Source of the DNA: Ichthyophthirius multifiliis | Taxonomy: Eukaryota > Ciliophora > Oligohymenophorea > Hymenostomatida | Reading direction: 5' to 3' | DNA length: 64,000 nt | NCBI RefSeq assembly: GCF_000220395.1 | Contig: NW_004086039.1 | Location: forward strand, 28,744-92,743 | In this document: positions 9,532-22,296 of the stretch, piece after piece | Numbering within the stretch: position 1 is the stretch's first letter | Layout: every line of letters starts with the position of its first letter | Made by a program: the position numbers and the translations under genes | The notes under the pieces: model-generated | Databases searched by the model: none | Told to the model about the DNA's origin: nothing | Seen by the model: the letters and a program-made list of their open reading frames with translations, nothing else

Positions 9532-12142
9532 ATGAGTGGAGTATTTTAATAAAAAACTATATTTGACATTACAGAAGCCGAAACTCCTTCTTTGAATACA
9601 AACGCAATAAAAGTCTAAATGGAATCCTTCATTAAAAGAAGAAAATTAAAAGACCACCAATCTAAAAGTTCTAAATTTTCTATGATTCATTAGCAAAATA
9701 TTATTAGTTCACCTAAAAATATATTCGGACATTAGTAAAGACTATCAAATGAATCATTTAGTATATTAAAAATTTTAAAAATTATAAAATAAAATAAAAA
9801 AAAATAGTGTCAGACTTTTACCATGATAGTAAAAAAATATACTTTCAAATTTTATATATTATATTTGATATATATAAGGCGATAGTGGAACAAGTTCTTT
9901 TATAAAAACGGAAGTTTTAATAGTAATTTATGTAATTCATTTAGTTCTAAAAGTGGTAAAAAATTAAATATAACTATATATATAAATATATATATTTTTT
10001 ATATTATATTTATAAAAATTCATTTTTATTATATAAATATATTAATATATTTCTACATTAATATTTTTTTATATATTCATATATGTAACTATTTTATAAA
10101 ATAGAAAAAATGCTTTCTGAAATAAATTTAAGCCCCTAAATATCTAAATTTTCAGATAATAATAATATGGATAGAATATCGAATTCTACTACATAATCTC
10201 AATAATCTTTATTAATTGAAAAAGATTAATTATCTATTTCTTTATAATAAATTAGTAATTTAATTGGTACATAAATTTTTATTTTAAATTATATGATTTT
10301 TCTTTCTTTTTTATTTATATATATTATAGAATTAGATGTTGATATATTAAATAGTTAAATGAAAATATTTTTATAATAAATGGTTTAAAGAAGTAATAAT
10401 ATAAATAAATTTTACTAAAACTTACTTTTTTTTTTCCAAAACGATTCCGAATTTATTCCTTTCTTTACAGATTCTTTTTCTCATTAATAAGATTAATTTA
10501 TTTAGAGTAATAATTCTTTCCTAAATCATACATAATTGTCTAATACTAACATTTTTAACCTCTCTACGAATTTGAATAATAATATATTTTTTAATTCAAT
10601 ACATTGTAATAATAATTATACAGAAAATATGATGTTCAATGAGTAATAAGATAATGAATTCTAAATTTTTTCAGGTAATTATTCTTATATGGGATTAAAT
10701 GTCGTTACTGCCTTATCTTCTATAGTTTTTAAAATTAAACCAAGAAACTTTAGGATTAGTATTATATTAACTTTCGATTATTATATGACTCCTTTAACTT
10801 TTTTATTATTTATTATGAGATGTGTAATATCATATATATAATTAAAAAAATAAAAAAATATAATATAATAATAGTATTATATTCCGTTTCCTTTAGGAAT
10901 GACAGAAAGTGAAAAAGATGAGTTTTTGAAAAGAAAAGAGGAAATAAGTGTAAATATATGGTAAATAATAAGAGATTACATAGAACTTAGAGGAAACGAA
11001 TTTCTATAAAATAATTTAACAAGCCTTTTATTATTAAATTTTTTTAAATAAGTTTCCACAAGTAATTCTAAAAATAAGGGAATTCGATAATATGATGCTC
11101 TACTCGAAAAAGTTAAAATAAAATACACTTAATATGAAATAAGTAAATTTTCAAATAAGAAAAATGAAAGTTCATCTCAAAAAGAAGAAGAATAATTAAA
11201 TACTAAAAGCATTTAAAGAAAAAAACTAGATATGCTTATTTTAGAACCTAAAAGCATACTTTTATATGAAGATTCGGTTATTATTGAAATTTTAACTAAT
11301 ATCGAATGTAAATACTTTATTAGATTAAACCTTACTAATTTATTATAAACAAAAAAAACAATAAAACAAAAGAACACTTTTGTATAAAAATACTCTAATA
11401 GATTTAATTATATAGTTTATTGGTTAGTAAACCAAGTAATTTAATAAAAGCAAATGGATCTAAGAACAAGTTATATAATAAAATACTTAGATTTGATACG
11501 AATATGCCATGAAAAATTAAATTTTGCAACTCTTCATGTTATATAAACTGCGGTTTCCAAAATAAAAATATTTGTCCCAAATACATGGAAAAATTAGAAA
11601 AAGAAATATTGAGTAAAGAATAGTCTTTTTGTAAATTAGAACTTAAATTTTATGATTATGTTTTTAATGATAAATATGATGGATATCAAAAAGAAGTTGC
11701 CAAACTTCAAAATTAAAGAATATATAGTTATATCCCTTGTATAAATCCTTACTTATAAGATATTAATATATATGAAAATAAACTTTAATAATACCAAAAA
11801 AAAAATAACTCATAAAATTAGAACGTTGTTTTAAACAATATAAATTCACCTACTAAATAATACCAATAATAATAATAGTCTATTTTACCATGGGTTATAT
11901 ATGAAAAAATAAGTGAATGCTTATATAAATTATATTTAGTATAAAAAGGATGTGAAAAATAATATACCAATGTTAATATTGTTAAAGATTATAAAGATTT
12001 TAACAATGATAAACTATAAATCTATACTTTATTTAAAAAAAAATGTTTTTTAGATATTAATTAATTACTTAATGTAAGCAATATCAATATTAATTAAATA
12101 GAACATCATTTTTTAGATTAAGCTAGGTTAATTGATTTTTGA
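9532..12142 (+). CDS. Ras guanine-nucleotide exchange factor (RasGEF_N + CDC25-type RasGEF domain)
   Basis: The main exons read without TGA from about 10110 to 11578. A Ser/Asn/Gln-rich N-terminus leads to ILTFDYYMTPLTFLLFIMR (about 10770-10820), the RasGEF_N signature (LTYRxFxTPxxLLxLL). The catalytic domain includes LVNQVIQQKQMDLR, IIKYLDLIRICHEKLNFAT and LHVIQTAVSKIKIF, matching the CDC25 core (xIxxCxxLxNFxxLxAIxxxLxSxxxxRL). After an apparent -1 break at about 11576-11583 it continues YMEKLEKEILSKEQSF and then YIPCINPYLQDINIYENKL, the region that follows the catalytic hairpin. The stop is TGA at 12140-12142. The start is uncertain: small 5' exons beginning MSGVFQQKTIFDITEAE at 9532 splice on plausibly, otherwise it starts at 10110. 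It should load GTP on a Ras/Rap-type GTPase. Confidence 0.75.
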
Positions 12143-12916
12143 AAAAAATTTTTCATTTTAAGTTTTTCCAAAAATAAAATACTTTTTATTATATATTAGG
12201 TAGAGTTTTATTATAATAAAATTTGCTTGAATAGATATATAAAAATAAGTTTAAAATTAAATAAATTCATATTAATCAAATTTTCGAAATTAAATAAAAT
12301 ATTTAATATAATATATAAAGTATTATAAATTATATAAAAGTATAAATGTATATATATTGTTGTTTTTTAATCTTACTTTATATAAATATTAATTTTTCTT
12401 TAATAATATTTTATTTTATATGTTAAAATTATTATTATATATTTATTTTTTAAAAATTATTAATTAATATAATTTTTCTTATTTTTTAATTTATATATAA
12501 TATAATTTCTTACATATATTATATATTAAAAAACATATAATAATAGTTTAATTTGATAGTTAAACTTAAAATGATAACTAAAAAAAATTATATTTAGTTT
12601 CATTTTATTTATTATATATTTAAATTAATAAATATCCTGATATTATAAATAAATAATTTTTTTTTAATAAACATAAAATTAAGTTAAGCAAAAAAAAAAA
12701 AGGATATAAATATTTTATATAATATATAAATTTAAATAGTAAAATTTTTTATTTATGTAATATATATTTTTTTTAAAAAAATATTATATATTATGTATAA
12801 TCATTAATTAATTTTTAAAAAATAAGATATTCAATAAATAAAATTTTTTAATTCTATCTCAATATTAAAAAAATAAATAATTATATATGTATGAAATAAA
12901 ATAAAAATATAAGCAT
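12143..12916. other. Intergenic, convergent gene ends
   Basis: A+T-rich spacer between a plus-strand and a minus-strand 3' end. Nothing else seen. Confidence 0.6.
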
Positions 12917-14354
12917 TCAACTAATAATTTCATTTTCGAATTTTTTTTAATTTTTCTTGAGATAATTTTGTGTTTTTTTAAACAATTTTTCTTACATAAA
13001 TTTCCAATCAAAAAACTATTATTTTTATTCATCTGTATAATTATCTTAAATAGTTTTTATGAACTAATTTCTATTAGCAATACACAAAATATTAATAAAA
13101 TGTAATATATTTTTGCACTAATTTTTCAGACTAGCAAACTAGCTTAAAGACCCCAATAAAGCAATAATAATAATTTTCACTTTTTATTAATTTGCTTCAA
13201 ACCATTGACATTATTCTATTATCAACTACTCATGTTCCGGCTAAAGTACATGGAAAGTTATGATAACATATTATTTAAATTCCATTTACTATTATTTATA
13301 AATCGAAAAGAAATCAAATAAAGACAAAGCTTAAACATCATTAGGTTAAGCATTATTCATCTAAGCTAATTTTTCCCATAAAACTATTGCATGTTTAAGA
13401 TATTCTTTAAAAATACCCTTTGATTTTTTATAAGTAAATTCTTCAGTCAATCTCACAAAAGTGGTATGAATATCTCTTTTCATAACATCACTTTTAGGAA
13501 AAACCATACATTTTTAAAAAGACAAATCTTCAGTTAAAGAATAGCCCTGTTTATTTTTTATTTTTTAAAAAAACATATATAAATATATAGATTACTTCTT
13601 TTTTATTATTAATATTCATAATACTATGTTCAAAAGACTCTACTACATCTCCATCAAAAACAATTGATTTTTTTATAGTCTTTTTGTACATTCCAATTTA
13701 TTTTGCTTTAGCTTTCAAATGCTAAACAATAAATTAAACTGAAACCATATTATTTCTACTTCCAGGGACTATCATATCCGCACAATTCATAGTAGGCTTA
13801 ATGTATTCATCAAAAGATCTTTTTATAAATCTATTATATTAAAAAAGTACGCCTTCGACATCTCTTCCTCTTTCATTTATATCTCTAACAATTCTTCTAC
13901 AAAGTCTTATATCATCATCACAGTGCATAAAAATCTTATATTACATCAAATCACATATCCTTGGGTCATATAGGGAAAGAATTCCCTCAAAAAGAATTAC
14001 GTCAGTAGGCTCTACCTTATCCTTTTATTCTTCAGGGTAATGTGTGCAAAAATTATATCTAGGAATTTCAGTAGGCTAACCATTTAATAGAGCCAATAAA
14101 CAATTATAAGCTTAGTTAAAATCTAAAGCATCTGGGTGATCAAAATTATAATCTCGAGCATCGGTTTTCGTTTTGTCTACACCCTTATAAAAACAATCTA
14201 AGGGAACTATTAGAACATTAAATTCGCCATCATATGTCATCTCTTTTCTTATGTTATTGCATAATGTAGTTTTACCAGCGGCTGACCCACCTGCTACTCC
14301 GACTAGAATACGTTTAATTTCTAATGATTCTTTTCTTCCTAAATTTAATGACAT
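12917..14354 (-). CDS. UCK: Uridine/cytidine kinase with a long C-terminal extension
   Basis: Starts [20 protein letters not shown] at 14354. The P-loop is [14 protein letters not shown], then [70 protein letters not shown] and [10 protein letters not shown]: the ordered UCK motifs for ATP and nucleoside binding in pyrimidine salvage. One intron (about 13558-13606) is followed by a second exon, [20 protein letters not shown] and on, ending with TGA at 12917-12919. Human UCKs are about 260 residues. Here the kinase is about 240 residues and is followed by about 220 unmatched residues, including a hydrophobic, Trp-containing stretch ([30 protein letters not shown]). The core assignment is firm; the tail is unrecognised. 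Confidence 0.9.
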
Positions 14355-14428
14355 TATAATTTAATAGGTTTTTTTTTATATTTATATTTATTTGTATGTA
14401 TAAATAAAAAAATTTTTTGATATATATA

Positions 14429-14464
<36 letters not shown>

Positions 14465-14563
14465 GGTAATTAATTTATTTTTAATAAATATTTTTTTTTA
14501 TTATGTATATATATATTTGTTTATATTTAAATTTATTATATTTTTTATTTAATTTTTTATACT

Positions 14564-16280
14564 TCAATATATTTTTAATAATAATTTAAAAATTATTATT
14601 AAAAATAACTTATAATCATAACTAAATAGACTCAGTAATTTATTTTCTTAACATTAAGCAATAATAGGACCCACTTTTTTTTATTTTTCTTTAATAATTT
14701 CCTATTTTTATCCTTACTAAGCTAACTCTTATTATTTCTTAAAAAAACTACTACTAATTAATAATAATCATTAAAGTATAAATCTTCTTAAACCTCTAAC
14801 TCTATTAATAATTATAATTTCTAAAAGGAAACTGCCTTATATCTTCATTTTAAATAAATTTATTAACAATGTTTTGTAAATATTCAGTGCTTTTTTTATA
14901 ATTTAAATATGAAATAAAAGTTACATAATTAAATTTATTATGTTCCTTTTCTATATGACATTTAAACGCTCCTTTATTTACATTTATATCTTTTTTTCAT
15001 TTATTCAATATTCTGCCAACAATTTAAATAACTTATTAGATATCATATTCCCTTTTTTCTTTTTATTCCCTGTTTTAATTAAATTGATCAATAATGACTC
15101 CTGAAAGAATTATATAAGAAATCAAAATTATTAAAAAAATTAATATGCGAAATCAGCCAAAATTCTTGAATCAAATTCCCAATTTTCCATATAATCTATT
15201 TCGAAAAATTCCCAAATTCCCCATTAGATATAAAAATTAAATCCAATATTATGCAAAAGCATTTAAAAAGAGACTCATATTTATGTTGTCCGTATCTGTA
15301 TAAAAATTAAAACAATAAAAGAGTGTGAAATAATGAGTCAAAATCACATAAAAAACCATTACCCAATTTTTTTTATTATTTAAAAAGTTTTATTTTAACT
15401 TCTTTTTAAGAAAATAATTATTAATTGAGTAAGATATTTTAAAAATACTCTTTAACAATAGAAGCTAAAATTTTTTGATTCATTTAATAATAAATATTAA
15501 ATATATATTTAAGATAAATTACTTTGAATTTCTAGTAATAATATCATTTAAATTAAAAAAAAAATGATTTTGTTTACTTGAATTTCTTTAATAATTTATA
15601 AATTTTATAAAAACAACTAAACAATGTTTTCTTATTTCTTACTAGAAATCTTCAAAATAGATATTTTCATTTCTTTTTTATTAAAAAATTCAACATCAAG
15701 AGTATGAATTATTTTTCAAAAAAATCACTATTTATTAATCAATTATATCTAATATTACTTTAATTATTCATTTTTTAAACTTATTTAATTGTTTTCTTAT
15801 TTTCTAATTTAAAATATGTTTCTTATTAATATAATGGATCAATAATAAATGGATTTTCCTCTACAAACAGGGCTTTAAATATAAATAAACATTATCTATT
15901 ATTGAATATAAATGCGCTATAATACAATAATTTTAATTGATCATTTATATATTTAATACTTTACAAAGCCTGTTATTAATTTATGCATTAATAATTTCTT
16001 CCTAAAAATAATATAGAATATAATTTAAATTATAATTGCAAAAAAAGGCTTATATTTTTCACATATATTTTTAAAAAAATTATTCCAATTATCCATATTT
16101 GAAATCTATGATAATATCATATGACTATGTATTGATATATAAAAATAAAATAATACAAATAATGTTTATTTATATATAAATTTTCGATCATTATTAATAA
16201 TTTAAATTAATTGAAATTAAATAATTTTCAATTTGAAAAATTAAATCAGATAGCTAATTAACATTATTATTAGACATTAT
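14564..16280 (-). pseudogene. IP3-receptor/ryanodine-receptor-like channel C-terminal region, frameshifted
   Basis: Segments in different frames match the C-terminus of IP3R/RyR calcium-release channels in order. A pore helix reads YESLFKCFCIILDLIFISNG (about 15225-15290). A filter region follows, GIWEFF (GGGIGD/E in the family). S6 is ILIFLIILISYIILSGVIID, then QFNQNREQKEKREYDI. The conserved tail is FKCHIEKEHNKFNYVTFISY (about 14920-15000). Frame breaks fall near 15219-15222, 15146 and 15050, plus an A-run at about 15003-15009 next to an in-frame TGA. TGA at 14616-14618 ends the last segment. Upstream (15300-16280) coding character is weak. It is either a decaying copy or a real gene damaged by missing bases in the assembly; a full receptor would need thousands of residues that I do not see upstream. 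Confidence 0.5.
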
Positions 16281-18078
16281 GTATTTATTATATAGTGAAA
16301 TAATATTAAAAAAAAGAATTGACAATATCATATTTATTATTAATATTTAAAATATATTTTTAAAATAAAATAATACACCAATTTATATTTAGAAACAATA
16401 TATATAAAATTATATATTCTGAAAAGATATTTGACAATATATACATATAATTTTGAAGATAAGACTCTACAATATTAAAGATTATATAAAAAAAATTTGT
16501 CATAATTTAAATTGTAAAAAAAAAAAAATTCATTAAAAGAAAATTAATTAAAAATACTTTAGATTTTATATACATATACTTATAAAAAAATTATAATGTA
16601 CAAAAATAATTTGCTATAAGATTAACAATAATGAAGTAAAAAAGAGTAAATTATAAAAATATTAATAAATATATATGACATAGATTGATAAAAAAATATA
16701 TATATAATTTTAAAAATTAGATAATATTATTTGAAATATATAAATATATTAATTGTAAATCTTTATAGAAGGATATTTATTAAAAATATAAAAATATAAA
16801 AATATAAAAATATAAAAATATATAAATATATAAATATAATAAATATATATATTTATATATATTTTAATTTATGTATTTTTGCATTTTTTTTCTCATATAA
16901 AAAATATCACAACATAAATATTTAAGATTAATCTAATATTTAAATTTACATAATAATTATTTACATATTTAAATTAATTTCGAAAACTTTACTTCTTAAA
17001 AAATCTTAATTATTTTCATAAAATATATTATTTTATTCTTTATTTTTATGGCTTAAATTACACATTTTTTTTTATTATTAATATGCAAACCTATATTATT
17101 TTTATTTTATAATTTATTATTTCTTATTTCGATATAATTTATAATCGCTTTTTAAATAATTGTTTTATAGTTAATTAAAAATGAGATTATTAGAATTTCT
17201 AAAAACATTATTAAATTTTATCCTCTAAAACTTATATTTTTATAATTATTATTTTCATATTATAAATCCGTAAAAAATGAGCTTTGAAGAAGATTTTATT
17301 TTTTAAAAAAATATATATACAATTTTGTTTATTTTAAAACTTTCTAGAAATTGATATATTTCCCTTTCTATAAAACAATTCAATTATTTAAAATTATTAA
17401 ATTTAACACATTTCAATTAATAATATTAACGCCTTAAAGCATCATTTGTTTTAAATAAAGTATTTTATAAAGGAAAATCTTATAATTTTAGTATTATATA
17501 TTTCAAAAATTAATAATATTAAATATCAAATACTTAGCAAAAATAATTTTTTGTTTTTTAATTTTAATTTTTTTTTTAAAAAAAAAAATATTTTAAATTT
17601 ATTTTAATTTTTTTTTCTTTATCTTTTTTTTGATAAAAATTTATTTGCTGGGAGTATTACTAAAAATAAACTTAAAATCAGCATTATTTGTTGAAAATTA
17701 TTACATTTTATTAATATTTTATTAGACTATCTGAATATATGAGAAAATCCTTCTTTTTTGTTGACATATATTGATTTTAAAATGACATTATGAATTTATT
17801 ATTTCTTGAATATTAACATTGTTTTTTATTTTAAAAGTAAGTTAATATTATATAAATATTATTTATTATTCGAAATTCTTTATTATATATATTTTTTTCT
17901 AGTTTAAAAAAAATATTATATTTATTTTTTTAAAAAAAAGCTAAAAATAATTTTTTAAAATAAACTTTTTTAAAATAAAAAAAAAAAAAATATATATATA
18001 TACATATAAATAAATAAGTTTTATAAAAACTAAAGATTTAAAATAAATAAAAAAAAGGAAATATTTAAACAAAAAAAA
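16281..18078. other. Intergenic A+T-rich, with an AAAATAT tandem repeat
   Basis: No coding signal seen. A short tandem repeat of unit TAAAAATA occupies about 16785-16830. Otherwise poly-A/T and TA-rich sequence. Confidence 0.55.
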
Positions 18079-19459
18079 TCATTTAGACATACTCCTTTTA
18101 TATTTTTATCGTTTAATTTTAAAATCCAAAAAATTAATAATTTCTGTATTATTATAATCCTTAAAATTCTTAATTTATCTACTATCACAAAAAATCATCA
18201 TTTACATTTCTTTATTAATGTTATTAGTATTATTATAGTTTTTTCTATCAAATAAATTAATAAAATAGCTATCTCCTCCTAAAGCCGATTTAGATAAGTC
18301 ATTTTCTTCACATTAATATTCCGAATAGGAAAAATATTATTAAACAGGTGAAGTTGTAGTATCGTCTTTTTGTTAAAAACTTGGACAAAAGATTCTTGAA
18401 TCTTTAATATAGTTTTTATAAAAGTTTTGAGGGTTATTAAATTCATTTGTTTTTTAATTTATCATAAAAGGAATGAATTATTAAGAAACAATTTCATACT
18501 AAAGTAGTTTATCCAAATATCGATTTGCTTAGTTATTATTTATTTAAAAAGTAGGTATAGGTAGTATTTATTGCATGTACTTATATATATTTTTAAAAAA
18601 AGAATTATTTAATTAATCAATATATAAATTTTCTTAAGAATCGAATATTTAAAGGGATAATAATTAAACAAAACTATAGTTTCTTTCCAAAAAATGCATT
18701 AAAATATACTACAATTGATTATTTTTGTTTATAATTAATTCGAAAGTTAAATTAAATAAAAGCTAGTTTATTTTTTTATTTGACATTATATAAACATCTA
18801 TTAGTATTTCCATAATTTAATCGATTTTAGTAAATTTAGGAAAAACGAAAAAAACCTTATTTAAATTATTCAAAAAAGAGAAAAATAAATATTCCAAATA
18901 TTTCCTATACCATATTTATAAAGAAAAATCTTCCTAAAAATACAATTTTTCAATCTTTATTTCAAATGTAAAAATTAACATTTTATCAAAAAAATTACCC
19001 TATATCTATATAAAATTCAGGTCTTAAATTTGCAAAAATTCAAAATTTTTAAAATAAGAAAAACTTTCTTAATCTGTTAAATTATTTAAAACACCAAAAA
19101 CAATAAATTTTCCGATTTTATCGATGTTTTCATCTTCAAATAAACTTAAGTCTAAACTTATCTATTGAATATATAATAAGTTACTCTATAAATTTTCCTT
19201 TAATGAACAATAGTTTTTTTTATATTTTTACAGGAACTTTTATATAATTCTTTATTAAAATTTCGTTTATTTAATCAATTTTATAATTTAATGAATCATA
19301 TATATCTAAAGGTTCTTAATTTACTTGAGTATCATAATTTATATATCGAATATCAGATAGATATGTATTTCTATGATTGTTTTTTTCATTTGAATAGCTT
19401 TTTTCGCTTGAGTCTAAACATCCGAAACAAAGAATTCCTTTATTATAGTTATTACCCAT
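18079..19459 (-). CDS. Unrecognised MGN-starting protein (about 445 residues)
   Basis: From ATG at 19459 the first exon reads MGNNYNKGILCFGCLDSSEK, giving a possible N-myristoylation signal. A 34-bp intron near 19204-19237 joins to ENLQSNLLYIQQISLDLSLF. The frame then stays open for about 1.1 kb to TGA at 18079-18081. The middle is helical and Leu/Phe-rich (IQIQGNFFDKMLIFTF; YLEYLFFSFLNNLNKVFF; IMEILIDVYIMSNKKINQLL). The C-terminus is polar and Asn/Ser-rich, ending RQKYKRSMSK. No TGA, coherent codon use and a well-placed intron make it a real gene. I recognise no family. It forms a divergent pair with the coiled-coil gene at 19746. Confidence 0.7.
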
Positions 19460-19465
19460 TTATTA

Positions 19466-19496
<31 letters not shown>

Positions 19497-19745
19497 TTTT
19501 TTTTGGATAAAAATAATTATAATATATAATTATTTTTTGTTGGATAAAAATATAATTTTTTTTTTTCAATAATTCATGCTCAATTCATATTTTTTTAATA
19601 AAATAAAAAATAAAATATTTTTGATTATTAGATTTTTTTTTTTTTTAATAACTATAAAAATAATAAATAAATAATATTATTTAAAAGTAATTAAAAAAAA
19701 TAATTTTTAATATTTTTTATTTTTTTTTATTTTTAAAAAAAATTA
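19460..19745. promoter_or_regulatory. Divergent promoter region between two genes
   Basis: 286 bp of almost pure A/T, with a (TTTTTA)n-like tract and poly-T, separate two divergent starts (minus-strand ATG at 19459, plus-strand ATG at 19746). It must contain both promoters. No specific motif identified. Confidence 0.5.
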
Positions 19746-21553
19746 ATGGCCTCTGTTAAATTTTCGAAAATAGGCGAAAGCATATTAAAAAAAATAATTA
19801 AAAAAAGCCCGAATAATCTATAAAAATAGAAGAAAAACTCCAAAAATAAATCATCTAAAAGGAACAAAAAACCCAATAGTCTTAAATATAAACAAATTAA
19901 AATCAAAAAGAAATATAATAAAAAGATATTATAAATTAACCCAAAAAAATTATTGAAAAATAACCCAAAAAAAGTATTGAAAAATAAACACTAAAAAGTA
20001 TTGAAAAATAAACGTAAAAAAAATTTGAAAAACAAATATAAAAAAATATTGTAAAATCTTCCCAAAATAATTACTAAACATTAGAAAATAAAGACTAATA
20101 TAAAAATTAATTTAATCCTTCTAATGAACTTAAAAGGACATTTAATATAAATAATAAAAGCAGTTAAAATTTAACCAATAACTTTTCCTAATTTTTTCAT
20201 AAAGAAAACTAATCTTAAAAAGATGTTTTCGAATAAAAAAGACAAAGAGAAGAATTACAAAAGCATCTAGAAGAGTAAATATTATTTAAGAAAAAAAAAG
20301 AAGAAATATAAAAATAATAATAACAACTTGAAGATCTTTTATTAACAGAGAAAATAAAGTAATAATAAAACAATGAAAAAGTGTCTTTTTATAATAAAAA
20401 TACAAAAAATGATACAATAAAATCTTTACATAATTAATTTTTATAAAGAAAACAAAAAATCTAAAAAGAAATTAAAAATGAATAAAATGAATTATCAGAA
20501 ACAGGATTCTAATTGCCAAGAACTCCTCCCCCTAATATTTCATAAAAAATTAATTTCTAATACCAAGAATAAAATATATAGGAAAATAATAAGGAAATTA
20601 TTATATCTTAATAAAATATAGACCTTAATTATATGAAAGATTATTATGAATTGTAAAATAAGGTTTTTAATAGATAATTACAAAATTTATAAAAAGATGT
20701 AAAAAATATAAATATATATTTATTTTTAATAAAAATAATTTAAAATAAATACATAATTATAGGTTTATATATCTCAATATTCGAACGTACCAGACTTTTT
20801 ATTATAAAATGAGATATAAAATTTTAATTAAAGTCCATATTAATATAAAAGTTCATAAAAAAATACGATTTTAATATGTATTATGAATAAAAAATGAATT
20901 AATTTTAGTAAGAAATTTATTAATTTAGTTATTTTAAAGAAAAACCTTAAAATAAATTTGAAAAAATATAAATAGGAAAAAAATACAAAGAAGTAAATTA
21001 AAAAGAAAGACCAAAATCATTCCAAGAAAAAAATTCAAAAAATGAAAAATTTCTTTAAAAATGTAAAAGTTAAGATAAAATTGAAATTGACATTAAAGCT
21101 TTTTAAGAAACTTTTTTAAAAAATAAAAAAATCAAATTTTTTTAACCAATAAAAAGTACATTGGATAAATATATATGTGATATACTAAGTGAAAATAGTG
21201 ATTAAGAAAATAATAATAAAAATTTAGATAAATCAATAGACAATATATTAAATGATATAGAAGATATGGTTTCTTAATAAACATAAAATAAAGAAATTAA
21301 AAAAAAATGCGAAATTTAATTATATGAAGAAAGCATTCAAAAAGAATGTATTTTTAATTTAAAATAAAATTAATTATAAGAAATAATTAAAAAGGATCTT
21401 ATTTAAGAAAAAAAGAATATTACAGATAAGTTTTAAAATTAAAATATTATCCTTAATAATTAAGATTATGATTAAATTTTTTAAGAATGCTTAGATAAAC
21501 TAAATTTTTTAGTTAATCATTATACTGATACTAGTAGATTTATAAAAGTATGA
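19746..21553 (+). CDS. Gln/Lys-rich coiled-coil protein
   Basis: Exon 1 is only MAS. A 53-bp intron (19755-19807) joins in phase to PEQSIKIEEKLQKQIIQKEQ. The protein then carries short repeats around EKQPKKSIEKQTLKSIEKQ (about 19930-20040). Long Glu/Gln coiled coil follows (REELQKHLEEQILFKKKKEE) and a LPRTPPPNIS patch near 20520. A second intron lies at about 20698-20760. A one-base break falls in the A-run 20857-20863; beyond it the frame continues YDFNMYYEQKMNQF and runs to TGA at 21551-21553. Over 80% of Gln codons are TAA/TAG. No enzyme motif. Long coiled coils of this type in ciliates are often cortical or ciliary, but that is only inference. Confidence 0.65.
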
Positions 21554-21938
21554 TTAAGTTACAAAACAAATTAATAATATAATTTAATATTGTTAATATC
21601 TAACAAATACAAATAAATAATAGATTTTAAATTTAATATAAAAATTGTTTAATTATTTATTAAATAAAAAGAAAAAATAATATTAATGTTATTTTTAAAA
21701 TATGTATGTATATATAAAATAAATAATTTTATTTTTTAAATAAAAAATAAATATATATATATATATAATTAAATATAATTATTTTAAATTTTACTTTTTT
21801 TATTAAATAAAAACTAAAAATATCAATTATTATTTATTATAAAATTATTGAGTTATTAATTTTATTATTATTAAAATTTTTAATATATTCATTTAAGTAT
21901 TAATCATTTATTATTATTATTTTTAATTTTAATTAACG
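21554..21938. other. Intergenic, convergent gene ends
   Basis: A+T-rich spacer between two convergent 3' ends; nothing else seen. Confidence 0.6.
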
Positions 21939-22253
21939 TCAAATTTTTTCCATTTAATTAAGTCTTTCCAAAATCTATTGAAAATCAGGTCTATTATTAG
22001 GATTTTATTCCCAGCAATCTTTCATTAGTTAAATTAACTATATTTATTTTATAAATATCCCAAAAAATAAATATAAAAAAAAATACAGCTTCAGGACATT
22101 CATGAGGAATTTAATCAAATTAAGGTCTTTTTCCTTCTGTTACGGTCTTCATGATATCTATAGTACTCATTTTTTAATAAGGAGTTTTTCTAAAACAAAT
22201 TTCATAAAGAACAATCTATTTATTTTATAAAAAATACATATATATATATAGAA

Positions 22254-22296
<43 letters not shown>

